A stretch of 29,753 nt of DNA. Source: CAYYAQ01 sp964469555. Lineage in GTDB: Bacteria; Planctomycetota; UBA1135; UBA2386. The translations under genes and the position numbers were made by a program. Below, in pieces: positions 23,951-29,753 of the stretch. Numbering within the stretch: position 1 is the first letter of the stretch; each line of letters begins with the position of its first letter. The stretch covers positions 1 to 29,753 of the forward strand of contig CAYYAQ010000057.1 of NCBI GenBank assembly GCA_964469555.1, given 5' to 3'. The notes under the pieces are model-generated. The model saw nothing but the letters and a program-made list of their open reading frames with translations. It made no database searches and was not told where the DNA came from.

Positions 23951-24358
23951 ATGACTGATCACGAACACAGCCACGGCGGGGGCGACCAGGGCGGGCACAG
24001 CACGAACTACGTCAAGGTCTGGACCATCCTGGTGGCCCTGCTGGTAGTCAGTGTCGCCGGCCCCTTCGTCGGCGAGGCGCTCACCATGCAGTGGGTCACG
24101 CTCGCCGCTGCCTTCGGAATCGCCATCGTCAAGGCCTTCCTGGTGATCAAGCACTTCATGCATGTCACCATCGAGAAGCGGGTCGCCCACTACATCCTGA
24201 TCACCTCGCTGACCTGCGTCGTCCTGTTTTTCGCCGGCACCGCCGGCGACGTCATGAACCACCGAGGACAGAACTGGGAGAACGATGCGGCGAAGAAGGT
24301 CGCCGAGGATGGCCTGAAGAAATCCAACCACGGCGAGCCGCCCAAGAAGGGACACTGA
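23951..24358 (+). CDS. coxD: Cytochrome c oxidase subunit IV (prokaryotic type)
   Basis: A 135-residue protein with a His-rich N-terminus (DHEHSHGGGDQGGH) and three membrane helices at about 23-40, 47-66 and 82-98. The helix motif IVKAFLVIKHFMHV is typical of the COX4_pro family. A soluble charged tail follows. The N-terminal histidines could bind metal, perhaps copper, on the cytoplasmic side (inference). AGGAG lies 8 bases before the ATG. It assists assembly or stability of the oxidase and is placed as usual after subunit III. Confidence 0.88.
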   Translation: MTDHEHSHGGGDQGGHSTNYVKVWTILVALLVVSVAGPFVGEALTMQWVTLAAAFGIAIVKAFLVIKHFMHVTIEKRVAHYILITSLTCVVLFFAGTAGDVMNHRGQNWENDAAKKVAEDGLKKSNHGEPPKKGH

Positions 24359-24371
24359 CCCGGATTCAGAG

Positions 24372-24992
24372 ATGGCACACGACGCATCGCTTCACCTCCC
24401 GGCTCACGGCGACACGCGCCGCCCGCGGATTCCCTCCGCGGTGCTCGGCACGGCGCTGCTGGTGCTGAGCGAGGTGATGTTCTTCAGCGGCTTGATCAGT
24501 TCGTTCGTGGTGCTGCGTAGTCATGCGGGTGTCTGGCCTCCCGTGGACCAACCACGCCTGCCGTTGATGATCACCGGGATCAACACCCTGGCCCTGCTCG
24601 CGAGCGCCTACACGATCTGGCGCGCCCGTCGCGACTTGCTCGGCAACAACGCGGAGCAGGCCAGGCAGTGGCTGCAGGCCACTTTTCTCCTCGGCGTCGC
24701 GTTCGTGGCGATCCAGGGCTACGAGTGGACGCAGTTGATCCACCACGGCCTGACGACGGCGAACAACCTGTACGGTGGTCTGTTCTACGTCTTGATCGGA
24801 ACGCATGCCGCGCACGTTGTCGGCGCGCTGATCGCGCTGGGCCTGGTCCTGCGCAACATGGGCCGCGGGCGCTACACGCCGCAGAACCACGACGGGTTGT
24901 TGGCCATACGCTTGTTCTGGTTCTTCGTCGTCGGGATCTGGCCCGTGCTCTACGCGCTGGTCTACCTCTGGGAGACACCGTCCCAGCCGTGA
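24372..24992 (+). CDS. Second cytochrome c oxidase subunit III-like protein
   Basis: A 206-residue, five-helix protein of the subunit III (CtaE) family, with LVLSEVMFFSGLISSFVVLRS, AIQGYEWTQLIHHG, LYGGLFYVLIGTHAAHVVGA and LFWFFVVGIWPVLYALVY. It is a paralog of the coxC product two genes upstream, so the operon carries two subunit III-type proteins. Such doubling is known from some planctomycete, Bacteroidetes and delta-proteobacterial oxidase operons. Whether both sit in one complex or act with alternative enzymes is not visible. It lies 13 bases after coxD. Confidence 0.88.
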   Translation: MAHDASLHLPAHGDTRRPRIPSAVLGTALLVLSEVMFFSGLISSFVVLRSHAGVWPPVDQPRLPLMITGINTLALLASAYTIWRARRDLLGNNAEQARQWLQATFLLGVAFVAIQGYEWTQLIHHGLTTANNLYGGLFYVLIGTHAAHVVGALIALGLVLRNMGRGRYTPQNHDGLLAIRLFWFFVVGIWPVLYALVYLWETPSQP

Positions 24993-24997
24993 TTCCC

Positions 24998-25867
24998 ATG
25001 ATGTCCCTCTCTTTGCCCCTGGCGTGTTCCTCCTGCTTCTTCGGCGAGGACGCCGTGCGCTGGGCCTACTACATCTCGGCGGTCGTGATGTTCCTGCTGC
25101 CCATCGCCATGGTCAGCGGCTCCTTTCGCGTCCTCGAGCGCATCGTCCGTGTCACCCCGGGTGCAAAGATGAACGCTCCCAAGAAGAGCAAGCCGATCCT
25201 GTTCGCCGCGACTCTCATCGGTGCGATGATGATCGCCGTGCCCTTCTTGCAACCGGACCTGTCCGCGCCCACCCCCCGGCGGGCCACCGGGATCCCACCG
25301 ATCCTGGCGCAGGTGGGGGACTTCGAGCTGCGGGACCAGGCCGGCGCGGCTTTCGGCTCGAGGCAGCTGAGGGGACGCGTGTGGATCGCCAACTTCATCT
25401 TCACCCGCTGTCCGACCCTGTGCCCGCGGGTCACCTTGCGCATGGCGGAGTTCGAGGCCGCGACCGCGGGCCTTTCCCGGTCCCTCCTGGTCTCGTTCAG
25501 CATCGATCCAGAGCACGACACGTCGGAGGTCCTGGCCCGGTATGCCAAGAGGTACGGTGCCAACGAGAAGCGCTGGCACTTCCTCACCGGCCCCTTCGAG
25601 GAGGTCAAGAGCGCCGTCGAGAAGGGGCTGAACGTGACCATCGCCGACGCCCGGCACCGACTCGACCTGAAGAAGCACCAGAACATCAGCACCGTTCTCC
25701 ACGGTACGCGCTTTGTACTCATCGATGAGAAGCTGCAGATTCGCGGTTACTACGACGTCAAGATGCAGGCTGCCTTCGACCAGCTGAAGGTGGACGTCGA
25801 GACCCTGCTCCGGGCGTCCGCGCAGGAGGAGCCGGCGGCGTCAGCGCCGGATCGCGACGGAAAGTAG
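24998..25867 (+). CDS. Sco1/SenC-type copper chaperone with extra N-terminal membrane module
   Basis: A 289-residue protein. Residues 100-289 are a thioredoxin-fold Sco domain with C138-P-T-L-C142-P and His235 (TVLHGTRFVLID), the three Cu ligands used to load the CuA site of subunit II. An ordinary Sco has one N-terminal helix, seen here at 66-84 after MNAPKKSK. This chain also has an upstream segment with a CSSC motif (C10, C13) and a helix at 22-40. That segment looks like a separate small membrane protein sometimes found in oxidase clusters, joined in frame. ATG at 24998 follows the subunit III-like stop by 5 bases. An internal ATG at 25169 could start a conventional Sco. It is the last gene of the oxidase operon. 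Confidence 0.88.
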   Translation: MMSLSLPLACSSCFFGEDAVRWAYYISAVVMFLLPIAMVSGSFRVLERIVRVTPGAKMNAPKKSKPILFAATLIGAMMIAVPFLQPDLSAPTPRRATGIPPILAQVGDFELRDQAGAAFGSRQLRGRVWIANFIFTRCPTLCPRVTLRMAEFEAATAGLSRSLLVSFSIDPEHDTSEVLARYAKRYGANEKRWHFLTGPFEEVKSAVEKGLNVTIADARHRLDLKKHQNISTVLHGTRFVLIDEKLQIRGYYDVKMQAAFDQLKVDVETLLRASAQEEPAASAPDRDGK

Positions 25868-26328
25868 ATCGCTCGCGGTGCCCGAAGAACCAGCTGAGGC
25901 GATTCGGCGACCATCAGGGTGCCGGGCCACGACACCGGATCACCGTGTTCAGCCACTCCTTTGACTCGGTGGCCGTCGCCGCGGTTGCTTCCGAGGCCCG
26001 CGAGGCGGCGGCGACCATCTCATCAGTTCCCGGATGCTCGGCACCGCGAACTGACTACCCAAACCCGGGCGAGACCTGCGCTTGGAACGGTAGGAGCCCT
26101 CGCGGATGCCGCGGTCCGTGTCGGCGAGGGTCTCGATGCGGTGGGCGGAACAATGGGATTCGGGCATCGCGGCGGGCAGAACACTTCGTCTGCGTCTCCT
26201 CCTCGGTGAGCATCGCTGCGTGCGACGGCCCGTCTACCACCTGTTGGTTTGAAGAAGCGCTCTGGTAACACGCTTTCGAGAGACTGTCTGTTGCGGCAAG
26301 TGCATCATTCCCATCCAGTGTCCACTCC
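25868..26328. other. 461-base gap without a supported gene
   Basis: Open frames exist on both strands, for example plus-strand 25945-26268, but their Arg/Ser/Pro-rich composition and lack of motifs suggest chance in GC-rich DNA. No strong hairpin with a T-run was found after the oxidase operon. The region must hold the promoter of the DUF1080 gene. Confidence 0.4.
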
Positions 26329-26958
26329 ATGAACCAGCCAGCTTGCGTCGTTCTTCCTCTCATCGCATCTTCCCTGATGCTGACTGCATGCCAGACGATG
26401 ACTTCCCCGTCGGCAGGAACAACGCCGCTGTCCGACGGCAAGACCCTCGCTGGCTGGCACACCGTCGGTGATGGTACGTGGACGGTGGAGAAGGGCGCGT
26501 TCGTCGGTCGGGCTGATCGGACGAAGCTCTATGGGTTGCTGATAAGCGACGCGACCTACGCGAACTTCACCGTCAGCTTCCGGTTCAAGTGCATTTCCGG
26601 TGACAGCGGTTTCTATGTTCGCACACTCATTGAAGAACCCGAAAAGGCCAAGGGCATGCAGGTGCAGGTCGGCCCGGTCGGTAGCGGCAATGGCGGGATC
26701 TACGAGAGCTATGGCCGCGGCTGGCTCGACCGGCCCACCGCCGAATTGGAACGGAAGATCGTCAAAGGGGACGACTGGAACGAGATGACCATCACCGCCA
26801 ACGGGGTGGCCATCACCGTTCACGTCAATGGCACGAAGACCGCCGAGCTGAAGAAGGACACCAGCCGTCCGAGCGGCCATTTCGGCCTCCAGATGCACGC
26901 TGGCCAGGAAGTACACGTGATGTTCAAGGACATCACGCTCGAAGAACTGCCGAAATAG
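26329..26958 (+). CDS. DUF1080 lipoprotein (3-keto-disaccharide hydrolase family)
   Basis: A 209-residue lipoprotein. The leader ends LTAC with Cys21, followed by one concanavalin-like beta-sandwich domain. DUF1080 signatures are LSDGKTLAGW, GTWTVEKGAFVG, FTVSFRFK, GDSGFYVRT and a closing GHFGLQMHAGQEVHVMFKDI strand. Members bind or hydrolyse glycans, including 3-keto-disaccharides made by Gfo/Idh/MocA-type enzymes, which gives a possible pathway link to the oxidoreductase at 5342. The length is near the family minimum. It is a single-gene unit with no visible ribosome binding site. The exact substrate is unknown. Confidence 0.88.
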   Translation: MNQPACVVLPLIASSLMLTACQTMTSPSAGTTPLSDGKTLAGWHTVGDGTWTVEKGAFVGRADRTKLYGLLISDATYANFTVSFRFKCISGDSGFYVRTLIEEPEKAKGMQVQVGPVGSGNGGIYESYGRGWLDRPTAELERKIVKGDDWNEMTITANGVAITVHVNGTKTAELKKDTSRPSGHFGLQMHAGQEVHVMFKDITLEELPK

Positions 26959-27320
26959 GTGTCCTCCACGCTTGCTCGCAGCCACGGCGACCGTGCCTGC
27001 GCGACCTGGTTGCGGGACCACTCATGGTCCGCTTTCGATGATGTTGCGTCGCGCCGCCGCGACCGGACGAGAGAGATCCCGGTGTTCGATGCTCGTCTCG
27101 ATACGAGCCCCCGGGATCAGCGACCAGGGGAGGTTCGAGTCCTCGCGGTAGAGCGGGTCCGCGAACGGACAGCGGACGGCGTGCCGTCTCGCGGCCACCG
27201 GACGGATTCGATAGGGCGGGCGGACACATCGCGGAGCACGCGCATCCTGACGCAGGCAGACGAGTCGCACCACACACCGGCACGCGGCGAGCCGCGGGGC
27301 AACGACCCGTCAATTCGGGT
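26959..27320. other. 362-base gap between convergent genes
   Basis: No complete gene is supported. A minus-strand frame ending near 27022 (PLYREDSNLPWSLIPG, RIETSIEHRDLSRPV) has a protein-like composition and may be a decayed tail, but I cannot name it. GACCCG (27304-27309) and CGGGTC (27316-27321) form a 6-bp stem right at the end of the hydrolase gene, a weak terminator candidate without a T-run. Confidence 0.35.
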
Positions 27321-29246
27321 CTACCGCCTGCGCAGCGGCACTCGGATACGGGACGGATACTCCTTCGAATGGTGCACCGTGTTGCGCGCGACCACGCCCA
27401 CCTTCTCGTCGTAGTTCTTGCCGCCGGTGTTCAGGTTCCTCGTGAACCGCGGGAAGTTGGAGCTCGACACTTCGATACGGAGGCGGTGGCCCGCCTTGTA
27501 GAAGTTCGACGTGCTGAGTGGACCGATCTTGACCTCGTAGACCTCGCCGGGCTTCATGAACACCCACTTGTCGTAGCCCTCGCGATAGCGCACACGCTGG
27601 ATCGTCTCGTCCAGGTTGTACGCGCGACCGTCAGGATAGACATCGAGGAGCTTCACGGTGAAGTCGGTGTCCTTGGCATCCGAAGACACGAAGAGCACGA
27701 CCTCGATGGAGCCGCTGACCTCCACCCCCGTCGCGAAGGGCTCCGTCGTGTAGACGAGGATGTCCTTGCGCTCGGCCTCGACGCGCTGCTGATCGAAGGA
27801 CCCGGCCTTGATCGCACCACCCGTGCAGCAGACGTTGCCGCCGCGCGAGAGCACGGGATCGGCGGGATCGTAGGAGAACGAGTCGGGACGGTCCTTCCCG
27901 GGGAACACGGTCGTCAGCTTGCCATCGCCGCGCGAGGTGTTGGCGTTGCCCTGGGACTCCAGGTAGTAGGTCGCCGTCTCCACATCCGGTGGTGGCCAGG
28001 AACTCGCCGTGTTCCACACGTTGGCCCCCATCGTGAAGTACCGGACCTTCGGCAGCTTCTTCGTGATCCCGTTGTCCTCGCCCTTTAGCCAGTGGTCCCA
28101 CCACGAGTAGATGAGCTTGTTGTAGTCCCAGCGTGCGTCGCCCATGCTCCGCTCGCCCACGACGGTGTTCGCCGTCGCCCGCGTGAACGAACAGTGCGCG
28201 ACGGGAGCGACCACCGCGAACTGATTCTCGCGCGTCTCCGCGTCGACGCCCTTCTTCGTCACGTGATTGAAGAGCGCCAGGTTCGGACCGACGGACACGT
28301 CGTACCAGGACATGAACCACATGCTGGGAACGCCGAACGGCTCGTCATCGTGGTACAGCCCCCCCTTGTACCAGGCGGGATCATCGGGCTTGCGTTGGAT
28401 CATGCGCCCGCCGGTTCTGACCGGTGCGCGATCCGCGAAGATGCCCTTCGGGCCGCCCACGCTCCGCATCAGATCCTCGACGGGGAGATGCCAGAACGCC
28501 TTGGGCCAGTCCACCTTCGGCATCTCGGGGGCGAGGTCGAAGTACCGCGAGAGTCGGACCATGTCTTCGCGAGGCGTGTCCCGATCGAACCGCGGACGCT
28601 GCGTGTTCTGGACGCCGTAGAGCCACGAGAAGAACAGCATCTGCTCGGCGCCGCCGCGGTACCAGTTGCCCTGCTCGTACCAGTCACCGATGCGGCCGAC
28701 CCCGGCCCCGAAACCCTGCGGGACCATCGCCGCGTGCGCGGGGTGATCCTGGGAAGCGAGCCCCATCTGCCACTCGGCCGTGGAGGAGCACCCGTAGGTG
28801 CCGACCTTGCCGTTCGACCACGGCTGCGACGAGATCCACGTGAGGGCGTCGTACCCGTCGGTCTTCGGCGGTCCGAGGATGTCCCACTCGCCCTCGGAGA
28901 AGTACCGGCCCCGTTCGTTCTGGTTCACGTAGGCGTAGCCGCGGCGCACCGCCTCCAGGATCCTCCCGTAGCCACGCATGCGATGCTCCCCGTCGCGCCA
29001 CTTGTTCATATTGTACGGCGTCTTCACGAAGATCGTCGGCACCGACTTCGGCTTGGAGCCCTTCGGCCGATAGATGTTCGTCGCCAGGCGGACGCCATCT
29101 CGCATGGGCATCATCACCAGCTCCTCGATGACGGCGATCTTCTTCAGCGCGTCGTACTGACTCGCTTGTGCGCGAGCGACGGCCGAGACGGTGACGAGAA
29201 CGACCGCTGCGGAGAACGCGGTCAGGCATCGATTGGCGAAACTCAC
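27321..29246 (-). CDS. Secreted CocE/NonD-family serine hydrolase (S15, Xaa-Pro dipeptidyl-peptidase-like)
   Basis: A 641-residue exported hydrolase. The signal peptide ends ARAQA, followed by an alpha/beta-hydrolase domain beginning EELVMMPMRDGVRLATNIYRP. The catalytic triad is readable: Ser154 in the nucleophile elbow G152-C-S154 (VGTYGCSSTAEW), Asp316 in SWYDVSVGP, and His351 in APVAHCSF. The C-terminal jelly-roll (about 440-641, KAGSFDQQ, DTDFTVKLLDVYPDGRAYNL, YKAGHRLRIEVSSSNFPRF) is the X-Pro dipeptidyl-peptidase C-terminal domain. Such enzymes cleave acyl esters, acylated beta-lactams or Pro-containing peptides. The substrate cannot be told here. It starts with GTG, with AAGGAG 5 bases upstream. 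It is transcribed alone; a terminator 74 bases upstream insulates it from the right. Confidence 0.93.
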   Translation of the reverse strand: MSFANRCLTAFSAAVVLVTVSAVARAQASQYDALKKIAVIEELVMMPMRDGVRLATNIYRPKGSKPKSVPTIFVKTPYNMNKWRDGEHRMRGYGRILEAVRRGYAYVNQNERGRYFSEGEWDILGPPKTDGYDALTWISSQPWSNGKVGTYGCSSTAEWQMGLASQDHPAHAAMVPQGFGAGVGRIGDWYEQGNWYRGGAEQMLFFSWLYGVQNTQRPRFDRDTPREDMVRLSRYFDLAPEMPKVDWPKAFWHLPVEDLMRSVGGPKGIFADRAPVRTGGRMIQRKPDDPAWYKGGLYHDDEPFGVPSMWFMSWYDVSVGPNLALFNHVTKKGVDAETRENQFAVVAPVAHCSFTRATANTVVGERSMGDARWDYNKLIYSWWDHWLKGEDNGITKKLPKVRYFTMGANVWNTASSWPPPDVETATYYLESQGNANTSRGDGKLTTVFPGKDRPDSFSYDPADPVLSRGGNVCCTGGAIKAGSFDQQRVEAERKDILVYTTEPFATGVEVSGSIEVVLFVSSDAKDTDFTVKLLDVYPDGRAYNLDETIQRVRYREGYDKWVFMKPGEVYEVKIGPLSTSNFYKAGHRLRIEVSSSNFPRFTRNLNTGGKNYDEKVGVVARNTVHHSKEYPSRIRVPLRRR

Positions 29247-29319
29247 GGTTGCTCCTTGCTCTTGGTGTGTCCGAGTGCCGCCTCAGTATGAGGCCACGCC
29301 GTCCACGTGCCGAAACCGA

Positions 29320-29358
29320 AACGAAAAGAGGCCCACTCGCGCAGGCGAGCAGGCCTCT
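29320..29358 (-). terminator. Intrinsic (rho-independent) terminator, minus strand
   Basis: On the minus strand, AGAGGCC (29358-29352) pairs with GGCCTCT (29333-29327). An inner CTCGC/GCGAG stem closes on a CTGC loop, and TTTTCGTTT follows immediately. This is a classic intrinsic terminator. It lies downstream of the secreted-protein tail remnant at 29380-29475 and upstream of the hydrolase gene, so it ended transcription of the gene now lost to the right. Confidence 0.85.
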
Positions 29359-29379
29359 CGATCGTGAGAATCGTGTCTC

Positions 29380-29475
29380 TCTCGGAGGCGCAGCCTCCCG
29401 CGGTTCGAGAACTTCCAGCCCGAGTCACTGATCGCCCACTGGAAGTAGAAGTTCGTGCTGTAGCCGCCGGTCATG
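29380..29475 (-). pseudogene. C-terminal scrap of a secreted planctomycete-type protein
   Basis: The minus-strand frame reads PLMTGGYSTNFYFQWAISDS, then GWKFSNRGRLRL. This resembles the FYxQWAIxDxG...SN ending of planctomycete secreted proteins. A strong terminator follows, as expected for a real gene end, yet the frame misses a stop near the expected end. Upstream the opposite strand changes abruptly into a different gene remnant near 29478. A rearrangement probably removed the rest of this gene. Confidence 0.4.
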
Positions 29476-29477
29476 AG

Positions 29478-29753
29478 CGGGACGACGTGCTGCGGCGCGC
29501 CGACGCGCACGTGGCGGCTGGGGATACCGATCCCGCACTCGCGCTGCTCGACGCCGAAGACAAGGCGCGTCCGAACCGCGCAGAGGTCATGGCGCGGCGG
29601 ATCCTGGCCCTCGAGGCACGCGGTGACCACGAGAGAGGCAAGACCTTGTTCCACCGGCACGAGCGCCGCCCGTTGCACGCTACCTTCCTGCTGGATGCCA
29701 GAGGTATTTCCGACAAAGTGGCGGATGGCTGGCTCGTGCCAGCACCACCTACT
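29478..29753 (+). pseudogene. Internally deleted relative of the TPR/redoxin lipoprotein (runs off the window)
   Basis: The plus-strand frame encodes a TPR-like segment (DVLRRADAHVAAGDTDPALA, EVMARRILALEARGDHERGK) that aligns with about residues 455-513 of the lipoprotein at 6909-9041. I counted about 27 identities in 59 columns. It then jumps directly to RPLHATFLLDARG, matching RPLHATFLLDAEG of that protein's thioredoxin-fold domain. About 155 residues, including the CxxC motif, are missing between the two blocks. There is no start codon or signal peptide, and homology begins abruptly at 29478. This looks like a decayed paralog; an assembly artefact at the contig end remains possible. Confidence 0.6.

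Noticed and set aside
22865..24355. 496-codon minus-strand open frame opposite the oxidase operon
   Set aside because: Its composition (runs of Asp, Glu, Val, His) is the mirror of membrane-protein codons of coxA, coxC and coxD on the plus strand; not a gene.

Overview
The window is GC-rich bacterial DNA, most likely from a member of the Planctomycetota or a close PVC relative. The evidence is the gene content: PVC-type heme dehydrogenase modules joined to ThuA, HEAT, discoidin and cytochrome c domains, two DUF6807 (PmoA-family) proteins, DUF1080, a Tat-exported Gfo/Idh/MocA oxidoreductase, many lipoproteins and secreted enzymes, few strong ribosome binding sites, and scraps of the short secreted-protein tails common in planctomycete genomes. 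It is a draft assembly: a run of Ns interrupts coxA and both ends cut through genes. No rRNA, tRNA or CRISPR array was recognised.

Region 1 (1-6.7 kb) looks like a periplasmic carbohydrate or polyol oxidation locus. On the minus strand, a DUF6807-cytochrome c-discoidin fusion is translationally coupled to a beta-propeller dehydrogenase-like protein. Divergently on the plus strand lie a second DUF6807 lipoprotein and a Gfo/Idh/MocA oxidoreductase. Region 2 (6.9-13.3 kb) has a multicopper oxidase coupled to a TPR/thioredoxin-fold lipoprotein (minus strand), then a cysteine-free DsbD-alpha-like membrane-anchored protein and a cysteine-rich DUF1326 lipoprotein (plus strand). This suggests copper or thiol handling outside the cytoplasm. 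Region 3 (13.7-18.3 kb) is one 1515-residue gene that carries ThuA, discoidin, propeller, HEAT and cytochrome c modules in a single chain.

Region 4 (18.3-20.1 kb) is gene-poor. It holds an integrase core remnant, a secreted-protein tail remnant, a small three-helix membrane protein and an XRE-type regulator. Region 5 (20.1-25.9 kb) is a tight aa3-type cytochrome c oxidase operon: diheme cytochrome c lipoprotein, a 46-residue one-helix protein, subunits II, I, III and IV, a second subunit III-like protein, and an Sco copper chaperone with an extra N-terminal membrane module. Region 6 (26.3-29.2 kb) has a DUF1080 lipoprotein and a secreted CocE/S15-type hydrolase. The last 0.45 kb holds a clear intrinsic terminator and two gene fragments. 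One of these is a diverged, internally deleted relative of the TPR/thioredoxin-fold lipoprotein of region 2.

The genes fit an aerobic heterotroph that oxidises sugars or other organics in the periplasm, with c-type hemes passing electrons towards the aa3 oxidase. That link is inferred from family knowledge and co-location. Fragments of integrases and secreted proteins between intact genes point to past insertion and decay.
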